DNA of 64,000 bases from Acidaminococcus intestini DSM 21505 (GTDB lineage: Bacteria > Bacillota > Negativicutes > Acidaminococcales > Acidaminococcaceae): the NCBI RefSeq assembly GCF_000425045.1, contig NZ_AULA01000005.1, positions 42,982-106,981 on the forward strand, read 5' to 3'. Both the position numbers and the translations under genes were made by a program. Below the pieces are notes generated by a model. The model was not told where the DNA came from. It was given only the letters and a program-made list of their open reading frames with translations, and did not search any database. Within the stretch, counting starts at the first letter, position 1; every line of letters begins with the position of its first letter. This document shows positions 24,734 to 34,599 of the stretch, in pieces.

Positions 24734-25404
24734 AATTGACTGCGTTTACGCGCCTTGTCCTCGTCCTTGCTGTCACAGCCTGGGTCTTTTTGCTTCCTAT
24801 CCCGGCTGTTGCCATGATCCTTGCCTTGGAACTTGTCATCCTTCTTTATATTAAACGGGACCGCGCCACCATGGCGGCCATCGGAACCTTGACGGTCTTT
24901 ACGGCTCTCATGATTATCTTCCAGATGCTTTTTGGCTCGAGTCTTGAAGTGGCCCTGACGGGCGGCCTGCGGATGTTTGTTATGACAACGGCCTTCCTCT
25001 GCCTTTTGGCATCGACGAAGATCCAGGATATTTCCCAGGCTCTTGTAGAAAAGTTCCATATGCCCTATGAGTATGCTTTTATGCTCACGACTGCCCTGCG
25101 CTTTGTACCGGATTTCCTGTCAGACAGCGCCATCACCCTTGACGCCCAGTCCTGTCGGGGGTATTCCAACCGCGGCAATGCCTTGAAACGTCTATTTGCC
25201 TATCTGGCTGTTGTCAAACCCCTTGTCATGCGGGCTGTCGCCAAGTCGGACACGCTTGCCCTTTCTATGGAACTTAAGGGCTTTGGGCCCAATACGTACC
25301 GCAATCGCCGGCCTATGAAACTTGGCGTGTGGGATTATTTCATGCTCCTTGTGACCGTGCTCCTGTGTGCTTATCCGCTGTGGAGCCATCGTGTAGGTCT
25401 TTGA
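24730..25404 (+). CDS. ECF transporter transmembrane (T) component
   Basis: About 224 residues with four to five membrane helices. The cytoplasmic coupling motifs LDAQSCRGY and SMELKGFG (variants of the two A-R-G boxes of EcfT) are clearly visible and contact the two ATPases. The start ATG 24730 overlaps the A2 stop (ATGA); the longer frame from 24616 is unlikely. It is the last gene of the operon and is followed by a terminator. Confidence 0.88.
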   Translation: MKLTAFTRLVLVLAVTAWVFLLPIPAVAMILALELVILLYIKRDRATMAAIGTLTVFTALMIIFQMLFGSSLEVALTGGLRMFVMTTAFLCLLASTKIQDISQALVEKFHMPYEYAFMLTTALRFVPDFLSDSAITLDAQSCRGYSNRGNALKRLFAYLAVVKPLVMRAVAKSDTLALSMELKGFGPNTYRNRRPMKLGVWDYFMLLVTVLLCAYPLWSHRVGL

Positions 25405-25440
25405 CCTCTGCTAAAACAGGGTTCGTTTCTTTGTGGATAA

Positions 25441-25469
25441 AAACTGCTGCGTGAAGCGGCAGTTTTTTT
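25441..25469 (+). terminator. Terminator of the ECF operon
   Basis: AACTGCTGC (25442-25450) pairs with GCGGCAGTT (25456-25464) around a GTGAA loop, with one T-G pair, and runs into a T tract. Confidence 0.88.
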
Positions 25470-25627
25470 ATGGATTTTTTGTGAACAATTCGCTTTAAAA
25501 AATAAGGAGGAATGCGGGGTTTCAGCACTTTTCCCACTGTTTTCCGGACCTTATCGCGATGGCAGGTCATAAAGGGAAATAATATAAGTTCTTAAAATAG
25601 AATTATTTTAAAAAATCCAAAGAATTT

Positions 25628-25658
25628 TTGACAATTCTTGACTGAAATATTGTATAAT
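25628..25658 (+). promoter_or_regulatory. Promoter of the V-type ATPase operon
   Basis: TTGACA at 25628-25633 and TATAAT at 25653-25658 both match consensus, though the spacer is 19 bases rather than 17. The next gene start is 25757. Confidence 0.7.
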
Positions 25659-25756
25659 GAAATAAGCTGTTATGTTTTTCATCTTCTTTTTGCGAGGAAG
25701 TAGGGGAAAATGTACAGTTTTACGCTGCACATTAATGGAGCAAAGGTGGTGAGACC

Positions 25757-26068
25757 ATGTCCATGTTAGAAGATATCAAAGCTGCAGAAAAGGCTGCTGA
25801 TGAACTGAAGAAAGAAAAGACGGCAGCTGCCCGCACGCTTTTGCGCGATGCCCAGGAAGAAGCCCGGAAGGAAGCGGACGCCCTCGTGGCAAAGGCCCGG
25901 GAGGCAGCGCAGAAGACCGTTTCGGAAGCAGAAGCAAAGGCCCATAAGGAAGCTGATGCCTTTGTCGCCCGAAAGGCCGAAGAAGACCGGCAAAAGGCGG
26001 AGGCCGCCCGCGCCCGTCTTGACAATGCGGTGAAGTACATTATGGAAAAGGTCGTGATCGAATGCTAG
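25757..26068 (+). CDS. ntpF: V-type ATPase peripheral-stalk subunit G/H (NtpF-like)
   Basis: A 103-residue, almost wholly helical, Ala/Glu/Lys-rich protein (heptad coiled coil from about residue 5 to 90). It would pair with subunit E to make the peripheral stalk. Sequence is not diagnostic alone; the assignment rests on its shape and on being the first gene, as in the E. hirae ntpFIKECGABD order. Its stop overlaps the ntpI start. Confidence 0.85.
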   Translation: MSMLEDIKAAEKAADELKKEKTAAARTLLRDAQEEARKEADALVAKAREAAQKTVSEAEAKAHKEADAFVARKAEEDRQKAEAARARLDNAVKYIMEKVVIEC

Positions 26069-27918
26069 TCAAAATGAAAAAATGGACGCTTTATGCGCTC
26101 AAGCAAGATCGCGACGCCCTGCTCATGGCCCTGCAGAAAGATGGCAGTGTCATGATTGAATCCGAAGGGGAGAAAAAAGGCCTTGAAGGCGCGGAAGAAG
26201 TGAGCGCCCAATTGGAAAAGACCGGTCAGGTCCTGCGTTTTATGGCGCAGAACGGGGCCAAGGGAGGTCTCTTTCCCAAGCGGACGGAACTGTCCTATGA
26301 TGCTTTCCTAACGCCCAGTCAAACGGGTGAGAAGGTCACGGAACGGGTGGATACCTTGGCTAATCGGGTGGCCTCTCTTGACAGTGAAGCAGCCACCCTC
26401 CGTACCCAAATAGAGAGCCTGAATCCTTGGCTGGACCTTGATATTCCCTTGGAACAGCTGAGTTTTACGGAAGATACCCGCCTGTTTGTAGGCTTTGTGC
26501 CCGATAAGGAAGTGGACGCTGTTCGGGAAGGCCTTGAACCGCTTCTTGCGGAAATGAAGACCTATGGCCTTGCTCCCGATGGACAGGCCCTCGTTGTCCT
26601 TGCTCACAAGGATGCGGAAGAAGGGGTCAAACACCTCCTCAAGGACCATGAATTTACGGAAGCCGTTCTTCCTAAGCGCAGCGGCCTTGCCCGGTGCGTG
26701 GCAAAAGAACTGGCGGAAGAGGCGAAGGGCAGGGAAATCGAAGCCGAAAAACTGCGCTTTGAAGCAAAGGAAGCGGCTAAGGATAAAGCCTCCGTTGAGC
26801 TCTATTATGATCAGCTAAGTGCGGAAAAGGACCGCCTTGCCGATGCCGGCATCGAAACAGAACGTGCCTTTGTCCTAACAGGCTGGATCCGCGGGGATAG
26901 GCAGTCACATGTGGAACAGGTCATCAGCGGGGTAACGGATGCTTACCAGCTGACCTTCCGGAATCCTAACGAAGGGGAAATCCCACCGACGGTCCTTGAA
27001 AACAACAAGTTTGTGGCACCTTATGAATCCGTCATTGGGCTTTACTCCCTTCCTAAGGCCGGGACCCTCGACCCTGATTTTTTAATGGCACCGTTCCATT
27101 TCATCTTCTTTGGAATGATGCTTTCTGATGCAGGCTACGGTCTTGTCCTGACGATCTTGCTTTATCTTGTCATGAAGAAAGTAAAACCCCAGGGATTGGG
27201 CGGTCAGCTCGTTATGGTCTGCCTCTTTGGCAGTATCTCAACCATTATCTGGGGGGCACTTTTTGGCGGCTGGTTTGGCCTGGAATGGCATCCGCTGCTT
27301 TTTGTCCCTATGAATGAACCACTGAAGATGCTTGCCCTCTGCTTTGGCCTTGGCATCCTTCATCTGGCGCTGGGGATGCTGACCAAGGCCTATCTCCTGA
27401 TTCGCGATGGCGACATCATGGGGGCTGTCTGCGACCAGTTCAGCTGGCTCATCCTCTTTACCGGTCTTTTCCTCATGCCGTTTGTACCAGGCAGTATCGG
27501 AAAAGATATCGCCCTTTTGGGCGCTGCCATCATCGTCCTATTTGGGGGACGGGATAAGAAGGGAATCGTGAGCCGCTTGATTGGCGGTGTCCTGAGCCTT
27601 TATAACATCAGTGGCTACCTCAGTGACCTCTTGAGCTATTCCCGTATCTTTGCCTTAGGTCTAGCAACGGGCGTCATCGCCATGGTCATCAATACGGTTG
27701 CCCAGATGCTCATTGCGGCTGGACCTGTGGGAACAGCCGCCGCTGTGGTCGTTCTTGTAGGCGGTCATTTCTTCAATATCATCATCAACATCCTGGGTGC
27801 TTTTGTTCACAGCTCCCGGCTGCAGTACATTGAATTCTTTGGTAAGTTCTATGAAGCAGGCGGCCGCGCGTTTGTTCCGCTGGCGCTTCGCACCAAATAC
27901 ACGGATATCGTGAAATAA
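26062..27918 (+). CDS. ntpI: V-type ATPase subunit I (a-subunit homologue)
   Basis: A 618-residue two-part subunit: a soluble coiled-coil N-terminal half (to about residue 330) and a membrane half with seven to eight helices that forms the ion half-channels. GLVLTILLYLVMKK, YNISGYLSDLLSYSRIFALGLATGVIAMV and FFNIIINILGAFVHSSRLQYIEFF are characteristic; the last two carry the conserved Arg region facing the K ring. Begins at ATG 26062, overlapping ntpF by seven bases. Slightly shorter than many archaeal homologues. Confidence 0.93.
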   Translation: MLVKMKKWTLYALKQDRDALLMALQKDGSVMIESEGEKKGLEGAEEVSAQLEKTGQVLRFMAQNGAKGGLFPKRTELSYDAFLTPSQTGEKVTERVDTLANRVASLDSEAATLRTQIESLNPWLDLDIPLEQLSFTEDTRLFVGFVPDKEVDAVREGLEPLLAEMKTYGLAPDGQALVVLAHKDAEEGVKHLLKDHEFTEAVLPKRSGLARCVAKELAEEAKGREIEAEKLRFEAKEAAKDKASVELYYDQLSAEKDRLADAGIETERAFVLTGWIRGDRQSHVEQVISGVTDAYQLTFRNPNEGEIPPTVLENNKFVAPYESVIGLYSLPKAGTLDPDFLMAPFHFIFFGMMLSDAGYGLVLTILLYLVMKKVKPQGLGGQLVMVCLFGSISTIIWGALFGGWFGLEWHPLLFVPMNEPLKMLALCFGLGILHLALGMLTKAYLLIRDGDIMGAVCDQFSWLILFTGLFLMPFVPGSIGKDIALLGAAIIVLFGGRDKKGIVSRLIGGVLSLYNISGYLSDLLSYSRIFALGLATGVIAMVINTVAQMLIAAGPVGTAAAVVVLVGGHFFNIIINILGAFVHSSRLQYIEFFGKFYEAGGRAFVPLALRTKYTDIVK

Positions 27919-27939
27919 GCCAATTTAAGGAGGATATGA

Positions 27940-28419
<480 letters not shown>

Positions 28420-28436
28420 AGAGAGGTGGACGCGTC

Positions 28437-29045
28437 GTGGCAGGCAACAAAATCATTGAAAAGATAGAAGAAGAAGCTAGACAGGGCGCGGCGGCGATTG
28501 AAGCGGAAGCAAAGCAAAAAGCGGAAGCGGAAAAGAGCCGTATCCTCGGGAAAGCAAAGGAATCCGCAGCGGAGATTGAAGCAAAGGCCCAGGCAGATGC
28601 CAAGGAAGCGGCCGGCCGTCTCATGCTGATTGCTGACCTCAAGAGCCGCAAGGACAGCCTTGCCGCTCAGCGGGCCGTTATCCAGGAGGCCTTTGACCAA
28701 GCAGCGCTCCGCTTGTCCCAGCTTCCCCAAGAAACCTGGGAAAAGCTGATCCTTGCCATCGTCACCCAAAGTGATGTGGAAGGGACGGAAACGCTGGTTG
28801 TACCCGCTAAGGACCGCGCAGTCTATGAAAATGGTTTTCTTTCCAAGATCAACAAGACCCTTGTGGACCAGGGAAAGAAAGGTGAAATGACCTTGGACAG
28901 CGAGACGGCTTCCTTCAAGGAAGGGATCCTCATCCGAGGGAAGGATTGTGACTACGATGGCTCTTTCGCCACGCTCCTGAGAGATGTACGCAGCGAGGAG
29001 GAATATCGCGTAGCAGGGATCCTGTTTGACGCGGAGGTGAAGTAA
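28437..29045 (+). CDS. ntpE: V-type ATPase subunit E
   Basis: A 202-residue peripheral-stalk subunit: a long Ala/Glu/Lys-rich helix (residues 5-75) followed by a globular C-terminal domain (SETASFKEGILIRGKD). Starts at GTG 28437 behind GAGAGGTGG. It is the third-from-last part of the stator and binds the A/B head. Its stop and the next ATG are adjacent. Confidence 0.92.
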   Translation: MAGNKIIEKIEEEARQGAAAIEAEAKQKAEAEKSRILGKAKESAAEIEAKAQADAKEAAGRLMLIADLKSRKDSLAAQRAVIQEAFDQAALRLSQLPQETWEKLILAIVTQSDVEGTETLVVPAKDRAVYENGFLSKINKTLVDQGKKGEMTLDSETASFKEGILIRGKDCDYDGSFATLLRDVRSEEEYRVAGILFDAEVK

Positions 29046-29046
29046 C

Positions 29047-30042
29047 ATGGCCCAGCCCAGTTTTGAATTTGCCCTGGGCCGGATCAGCGTCCTTTCCACG
29101 CATTTGTTATCGGCGTCCCAGCTTCGCCGCATTGCCGAAGCCGGTTCCACTAAGGAAGCACAGAAACTGCTTTTGGAAACCGGTTACGGTGAAAATGCGG
29201 CAACGGAGCAGGAACTGGCCACGGGCGAGATCGATCTCATCATCCGCGGTCAGCTTCAGCTGACGAGGAAACGAATTAAGGAACTGACGCCCGATCCGGA
29301 ACTGACAGGACTTTTTCTCCTGCCCGTCGATACCCATAATATCAAGGCCCTTTTGAAGGCCCGCCTTTTGGGGACAAGTGCCGACGAGATCCTTCGTGAT
29401 GGAGGAAACTTCCCCCTTGATACGCTAAAGGATATGATCCAGACCAAGTATTACGAGGACATGCCCCCAGTCTACCGCGATACACTGAATGAAATCGAGT
29501 CGGAACTCGGCCGTGAGGCCGATCCCCTTGTTTTCAGCGCTATGGTGGATGGGGCGATGTTCCGCCATGCCAAGGCAATCATGGACGCAAAGCACGAAAA
29601 AGGATTCATTCGAGCATATTTCTCCCTGTGGGCCGATTTCCAAAATACACTGAGCCTGATCCGGGCCCAGAATCTCCATTGGGAGCTCAGTCAGCTCCGC
29701 CTCGTCCTCGTCGACGCCGGCGAGATTCCCCGGACTGTCTTTGAAGAATGCCTTGATACGCCGCCTGAACAGCTTGGGGCGCGCCTCAATCAGGGCGCCC
29801 ATGGTGCGGATCTCGTCCAGGCTATCAACGAATTTGCCCAGACCGGAGACCTCGGCATCATTGCCCGCCGTATGCAGGAAGGCAAGATGCAGATCATCCG
29901 CCTTGCCAAATGGGAGACGGACTCCTTAGGGCCTATTGTAGGGTACCTATATGCCCGCGAGGTTGAAGCCGAGGCCCTGCGCCTGATTTTTGGGGCCCTT
30001 GCCGGCGGCTTTGAAGCAGAGCTGCCTGAAATCTACACATAA
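29047..30042 (+). CDS. ntpC: V-type ATPase subunit C
   Basis: A 331-residue homologue of V-type subunit C (archaeal AhaC, yeast d), an all-helical funnel that joins the central rotor to the K ring. PVDTHNIKALLKARLLG is a conserved stretch. The fold is hard to read from sequence, but length, helical content and its place after ntpE support it. It ends 25 bases before subunit F. Confidence 0.93.
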   Translation: MAQPSFEFALGRISVLSTHLLSASQLRRIAEAGSTKEAQKLLLETGYGENAATEQELATGEIDLIIRGQLQLTRKRIKELTPDPELTGLFLLPVDTHNIKALLKARLLGTSADEILRDGGNFPLDTLKDMIQTKYYEDMPPVYRDTLNEIESELGREADPLVFSAMVDGAMFRHAKAIMDAKHEKGFIRAYFSLWADFQNTLSLIRAQNLHWELSQLRLVLVDAGEIPRTVFEECLDTPPEQLGARLNQGAHGADLVQAINEFAQTGDLGIIARRMQEGKMQIIRLAKWETDSLGPIVGYLYAREVEAEALRLIFGALAGGFEAELPEIYT

Positions 30043-30067
30043 GATCGCGAAGCTTGGGAGGAAAGAT

Positions 30068-30394
30068 ATGGATAAGAATAAGATTGCTGTTGTCGGTGAT
30101 CCCAGCTCCGTTATGATCTTCAAGGCAGTAGGCTTTGATGTATTTTATGAACAAGAGCCGGACCAGATCAAACGACGGCTCCACACACTGGCTGATGAAG
30201 GGTATGTCGTCATTTACATTACGGAAATGGCAGCAAGTCTTGCGGCTGATGTCATCGATGAATATGCGACGGCGACTTTCCCGGCTATTATTCCGATTCC
30301 TGCTGGCAGCAAGTCCTTGGGACTTGGGATGAAGCGGGTCAAGGAAAATGTGGAAAAAGCCGTTGGTGCCGATATTCTATTCAAAGAAGGGTAG
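30068..30394 (+). CDS. ntpG: V-type ATPase subunit F (central stalk, NtpG)
   Basis: A 108-residue subunit F with the Rossmann-like core IAVVGDPSSVMIFKAVGFDV and VVIYITEMAASLA; the end is ILFKEG. Start at ATG 30068 (GGGAGGAAAG upstream). It binds subunit D of the rotor shaft and modulates ATPase activity. Named ntpG in the Enterococcus operon. Confidence 0.93.
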   Translation: MDKNKIAVVGDPSSVMIFKAVGFDVFYEQEPDQIKRRLHTLADEGYVVIYITEMAASLAADVIDEYATATFPAIIPIPAGSKSLGLGMKRVKENVEKAVGADILFKEG

Positions 30395-30405
30395 GGAGAT
30401 AACCG

Positions 30406-32178
30406 ATGAGCGGAAGGATCGTTAAAGTATCCGGCCCGTTGATCGTTGCTGAAGGCATGAAGGACGTGGAACTGTATGATGTGGTCCGCGTCAGTGAAAA
30501 GCGACTGATCGGCGAGGTCATCGAATTAAGAGACGATAAGGCTTCCATCGAAGTCTATGAAGAAACGGCCGGCCTTGGTCCGGGCGAACCGGTGGAATCG
30601 ACAGGTTCCCCGCTGTCCGTGGAACTGGCCCCAGGCCTGATCGAAAGTATTTTTGACGGCATCCAGCGCCCGCTGGAAGTCATTTATCAATCAGAAGGCG
30701 ACCGCATTACCCGCGGCATTGATGTGCCGAAACTGAACCGGGAAAAGAAATGGGCTTTTGTCCCCGTGGCCAAGGTAGGCGACGAAGTTTCCGGCGGTGA
30801 TGTCATCGGTACGGTCCAGGAAACCCCGGCCGTCCTTCATAAGATCATGGTGCCGCCTGGTAAGAGCGGCGTTGTGGAATGGGTCTTTAGCGGTGAAGCT
30901 ACCATTACGGAACCGGTCTATAAATTAAAGGAAGCAGATGGAACTGTCAAGGAATATCCTATGCTCCAGACCTGGCCTGTCCGTAAGGCCCGCCCTTATA
31001 AGTCGAAACTGGCTCCTGATGAACCGATGGTCACGGGCCAGCGCGTCATCGATACACTGTTCCCGATTGCAAAGGGCGGTGTGGCCGCCATTCCGGGGCC
31101 TTTTGGTTCGGGCAAGACCGTTACGCAGCACCAGCTTGCCAAGTGGGCTGATGCCGATATCATCATTTACGTCGGCTGCGGTGAACGAGGCAACGAAATG
31201 ACGGACGTACTGAACGAATTCCCGGAACTAAATGACCCGAGAACGGGCCTTCCCTTGATGAAGCGAACGGTCCTTATTGCCAATACGTCCGATATGCCTG
31301 TTGCCGCGCGTGAAGCTTCCATCTACACGGGCATTACGCTGGCGGAATATTTCCGTGACATGGGCTATAAAGTCGCCATTATGGCTGACTCCACGTCCCG
31401 TTGGGCAGAAGCTCTTCGCGAAATGTCCTCCCGTCTGGAAGAAATGCCGGGCGAAGAAGGTTACCCGGCTTACCTTGCCTCCCGTTTAGCTGAATTCTAT
31501 GAACGGGCAGGTGAAGTGGAATGTATGGGTAAGGATGAGCGTGTGGGGGCCGTATCGGCCATTGGCGCTGTATCTCCTCCGGGCGGTGATATTTCTGAAC
31601 CGGTTTCCCAGGCGACGCTTCGCATTGTCAAGGTTTTCTGGTGCCTGTCTTCGGCCCTTGCCTATGCGCGTCACTTCCCGGCCATTGACTGGCTGCAGAG
31701 CTATTCCCTTTATTCGGACCGCCTGCGTAAGTATTACGATGCCAAAGTAGCTCCTGACTGGTCAAAGCTTGTTGGAACCACCATGGAAATCCTTCAGGAA
31801 GAAGCCAACCTCAATGAAATTGTCCGCTTGGTTGGTATCGATGCCTTGGGCTTCAAGGACCGCATCACCATGGAATGTGCGCGTTCCATCCGTGAAGATT
31901 TCCTTCACCAGAACTCTTTCCATGAAGTGGATACCTACACTTCCTTGGAAAAACAGTACGATATGCTGAAACTGATCATTACGTGGTACCAGAAGGCCTT
32001 GGACCTTTCTGGCAAACATATTGCGCTGGACCGTATCATCGATATGCCCGTCCGGGAACAGATTGGCCGTGCCAAGTATATTCCTGAAAGTGAACGGGAT
32101 GAGAAGTTTGCCCAGCTGTTCAAAGATTTGGATCAGGCCTTTGCCGATCTGACGGAAGAGGGTGGCGACAATGCGTAA
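30406..32178 (+). CDS. ntpA: V-type ATPase catalytic subunit A
   Basis: A 590-residue catalytic subunit. The Walker A is [19 protein letters not shown], Walker B region [14 protein letters not shown], and [34 protein letters not shown] carries the conserved head motif. The non-homologous insert typical of V/A-type A subunits is present near residues 120-180. It hydrolyses or makes ATP with subunit B. Start ATG 30406 with AGGGAGA. Confidence 0.98.
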   Translation: MSGRIVKVSGPLIVAEGMKDVELYDVVRVSEKRLIGEVIELRDDKASIEVYEETAGLGPGEPVESTGSPLSVELAPGLIESIFDGIQRPLEVIYQSEGDRITRGIDVPKLNREKKWAFVPVAKVGDEVSGGDVIGTVQETPAVLHKIMVPPGKSGVVEWVFSGEATITEPVYKLKEADGTVKEYPMLQTWPVRKARPYKSKLAPDEPMVTGQRVIDTLFPIAKGGVAAIPGPFGSGKTVTQHQLAKWADADIIIYVGCGERGNEMTDVLNEFPELNDPRTGLPLMKRTVLIANTSDMPVAAREASIYTGITLAEYFRDMGYKVAIMADSTSRWAEALREMSSRLEEMPGEEGYPAYLASRLAEFYERAGEVECMGKDERVGAVSAIGAVSPPGGDISEPVSQATLRIVKVFWCLSSALAYARHFPAIDWLQSYSLYSDRLRKYYDAKVAPDWSKLVGTTMEILQEEANLNEIVRLVGIDALGFKDRITMECARSIREDFLHQNSFHEVDTYTSLEKQYDMLKLIITWYQKALDLSGKHIALDRIIDMPVREQIGRAKYIPESERDEKFAQLFKDLDQAFADLTEEGGDNA

Positions 32179-33562
32179 AGATTATAAGACAATCCGGGAA
32201 GTCGTCGGCCCCCTGATGACGGTGGATCATGTAGCTGGCGTGAAATATGACGAGCTGGTGGAAATCCATCAGGCTAACGGCGAAGTCCGCAGCGGCCGTG
32301 TCCTTGTGATTGATGGGGACCGTGCCTTGGTCCAGCTGTTTGAAAGTTCTCAGGGTCTGCAGGCTTCCACGGCCAAGGCTCGTTTCGTAGGACACGGGAT
32401 CCAGCTCGGTGTTTCTCCGGATATGCTGGGCCGCGTCTTCGACGGTATGGGCAACCCCATTGATGGTGGGCCCAAGATCATTCCCCAGGAATATCTCGAT
32501 ATCAATGGGGCTCCGATGAACCCGGCTGCCCGTGACTATCCTGCCGAATTTATCCAAACCGGCGTCAGTGCCATCGATGGCCTGAACACGCTGGTACGCG
32601 GCCAAAAACTGCCGGTTTTCTCCGGTTCCGGTCTGCCCCATGCCCAGCTGGCTGCCCAAATTGCCCGTCAGGCCAAGGTCCTCGGCAAGGATGAAAAATT
32701 TGCCGTTGTCTTTGCGGCTGTCGGGATTACCTTCGAAGAAGCCAACTTCTTCATGGAAGACTTCAACCGTACCGGTGCCCTGAGCCGTGCCGTTATGTTC
32801 ATCAACCTTGCCAATGACCCGGCTGTCGAACGTATTTCCACGCCGCGTATGGCCATTACGGCAGCCGAATATCTGGCTTTTGAAATGGACATGCATGTGC
32901 TTGTCATCATTACGGACATTACCAACTATGCCGATGCCCTGCGTGAAGTCTCTGCTGCCCGTAAGGAAGTTCCGGGCCGCCGCGGCTACCCTGGCTACCT
33001 TTATACGGACCTTGCCACCATGTACGAACGGGCAGGGAAGATCCGCGGCAAGAAGGGCTCCATTACGATGATCCCAATCCTGTCCATGCCGGAAGATGAT
33101 AAGACCCATCCAATCCCTGACCTTACGGGATATATTACGGAAGGTCAGATCATCCTTTCCCGCGAGCTGTATCGGAAAGGACTCAAACCGCCGATTGACG
33201 TCCTGCCATCCCTGTCCCGACTGAAGGATAAGGGCGTTGGTAAGGGAAAGACCCGTGAAGATCATGCGGATACGATGAACCAGCTCTTTGCTGCCTATTC
33301 CCGTGGGAAATCGGCAAAAGAATTGGCCACGATCCTTGGTGATTCTGCCCTGAGCCGCGTAGATAAGCTTTATGCAAAATTTGCCGACGCTTTTGAACGG
33401 GAATATGTTTCCCAGGGGTATGAAACCAACCGCTCCATCGAGGAGACCCTCGACATCGGATGGAAGCTTTTGGGCATCCTGCCGAAGGGCGAACTGAAAC
33501 GTATCCGTGACGAATACTTGGATAAGTACTACAAACCTGCGGATGGCTCTGAGGGGGAATAA
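32171..33562 (+). CDS. ntpB: V-type ATPase regulatory subunit B
   Basis: A 463-residue non-catalytic nucleotide-binding subunit, starting [11 protein letters not shown] at ATG 32171 (an alternative GTG at 32162 lacks good spacing). It has no true P loop, as expected ([19 protein letters not shown]), and shows the conserved [32 protein letters not shown]. It overlaps ntpA by eight bases. It alternates with A in the hexameric head. Confidence 0.97.
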   Translation: MRKDYKTIREVVGPLMTVDHVAGVKYDELVEIHQANGEVRSGRVLVIDGDRALVQLFESSQGLQASTAKARFVGHGIQLGVSPDMLGRVFDGMGNPIDGGPKIIPQEYLDINGAPMNPAARDYPAEFIQTGVSAIDGLNTLVRGQKLPVFSGSGLPHAQLAAQIARQAKVLGKDEKFAVVFAAVGITFEEANFFMEDFNRTGALSRAVMFINLANDPAVERISTPRMAITAAEYLAFEMDMHVLVIITDITNYADALREVSAARKEVPGRRGYPGYLYTDLATMYERAGKIRGKKGSITMIPILSMPEDDKTHPIPDLTGYITEGQIILSRELYRKGLKPPIDVLPSLSRLKDKGVGKGKTREDHADTMNQLFAAYSRGKSAKELATILGDSALSRVDKLYAKFADAFEREYVSQGYETNRSIEETLDIGWKLLGILPKGELKRIRDEYLDKYYKPADGSEGE

Positions 33563-33565
33563 CCC

Positions 33566-34195
33566 ATGGCTACAACTGTGAACCCGACACGAATGGAGCT
33601 GACCCGCCTCAAGAAGCGGCTCGCGACGGCAGTGCGGGGGCATAAGCTCCTAAAGGACAAACGGGATGAAATGGTGCGCCAGTTTATGCTTTACATCCGG
33701 CGCAACCACGAACTCAGACAGAAGATGGAAAAAGCTCTGTCCGATGTATCCCAGCATTTTGTCCAGGCAAAGGCTCAGATGGGGTCCCTCTATATGAGTG
33801 AAGCCCTTCTCTATCCGGCACGGAGCGCTGAATTTGAAGTAGGGACGAAAAACGTCATGAGCGTTGACGTCCCGACCATCAAATACACGGGCGCGACAAC
33901 GGATGATGAGACCCGCGTGCCCTATGCCTTTACCTTTACGTCGGCAGAACTTGATAATGCCGTCGTAAATCTTACCTCGTACCTGCCCGATCTGTTGGAG
34001 CTTGCTGAGGTGGAAAAGACCTGCAATATGCTCGCCGATGAAATCGAAAAGACTCGGCGGCGCGTCAACGCCCTGGAATATGTCATGATTCCGGAAATGC
34101 AGGAAAATATCAAGTATATTACCATGAAGCTTTCGGAAAATGAACGTGCCAGTACGGTACGCCTCATGAAAGCCAAGGAAATCATGGCCAAATAA
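33566..34195 (+). CDS. ntpD: V-type ATPase subunit D (rotor axle)
   Basis: A 209-residue coiled-coil axle with the hallmark N-terminus NPTRMELTRLKKRLATAVRGHKLLKDKRDEM and C-terminal antiparallel helix RRVNALEYVMIPEMQENIKYITMKLSENER. It transmits rotation between the A/B head and the K ring. Last gene of the operon; a terminator lies immediately downstream. Confidence 0.97.
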   Translation: MATTVNPTRMELTRLKKRLATAVRGHKLLKDKRDEMVRQFMLYIRRNHELRQKMEKALSDVSQHFVQAKAQMGSLYMSEALLYPARSAEFEVGTKNVMSVDVPTIKYTGATTDDETRVPYAFTFTSAELDNAVVNLTSYLPDLLELAEVEKTCNMLADEIEKTRRRVNALEYVMIPEMQENIKYITMKLSENERASTVRLMKAKEIMAK

Positions 34196-34232
34196 GGAGG
34201 GACCCCTGCAGGCAGCAGGGGTCCTTCTTTTC
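34196..34232 (+). terminator. Terminator of the V-ATPase operon
   Basis: GGACCCCTGC (34200-34209) pairs with GCAGGGGTCC (34215-34224) around an AGGCA loop, followed by TTCTTTTCTT. Confidence 0.9.
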
Positions 34233-34599
34233 TTATGCCTTACCCGTATGGAAACCCGGCAGGAGGAAGTATTGGACGGAACCTATGGAACCCGCTACAA
34301 TGGAATTATCCAATCTAGGGAAGCTGAAAGACAGTGGCAGCTGCCAGTCTTCTTGCCGGTATCCTAAGGATTTCAGGCAGGGATTTTTTACCCAATCTGT
34401 CAATTCCCTTTTTTCTACCTTCCTGAAAGATCAGCGTTTTTTCGCTGACGCCACTTCACCATGACAGAAATGGGGTTTTTGGCTTGGACTAAGAACGTAA
34501 ATCAGCCTGTGGGTCGGATTGACCTTGACAATCATTTTGGAAAGAGAGGTGAGGCGAGCCATCTTTTCCCTATGAAAGGAATGCCAGCTCGCGTTTGCG
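34233..34599. other. Intergenic region before the SGNH hydrolase
   Basis: 367 bases without a credible gene. A TCAGCG/CGCTGA hairpin with a T6 loop is at about 34431-34448. TTGACA occurs at 34525-34530 but has no -10 at a suitable distance. No promoter can be assigned with confidence. Confidence 0.4.

Larger units (their letters stand above)
25405..25756 (+). other. Intergenic region between ECF and V-ATPase operons
   Basis: 352 bases that hold the ECF terminator (25441-25469) and the V-ATPase promoter (25628-25658). The rest is AT-rich, and I see no credible small gene. About 95 bases separate the likely transcription start from the first ntp gene, room for a short untranslated leader. Confidence 0.6.

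Noticed and set aside
25757..26068. Possible standalone coiled-coil protein rather than V-ATPase subunit
   Set aside because: Its place as first gene of a complete ntp operon and the overlap with ntpI make the subunit reading far more likely.
32120..33643. 507-residue open frame antisense to ntpB
   Set aside because: Shadow of ntpB, whose own product is unmistakable.
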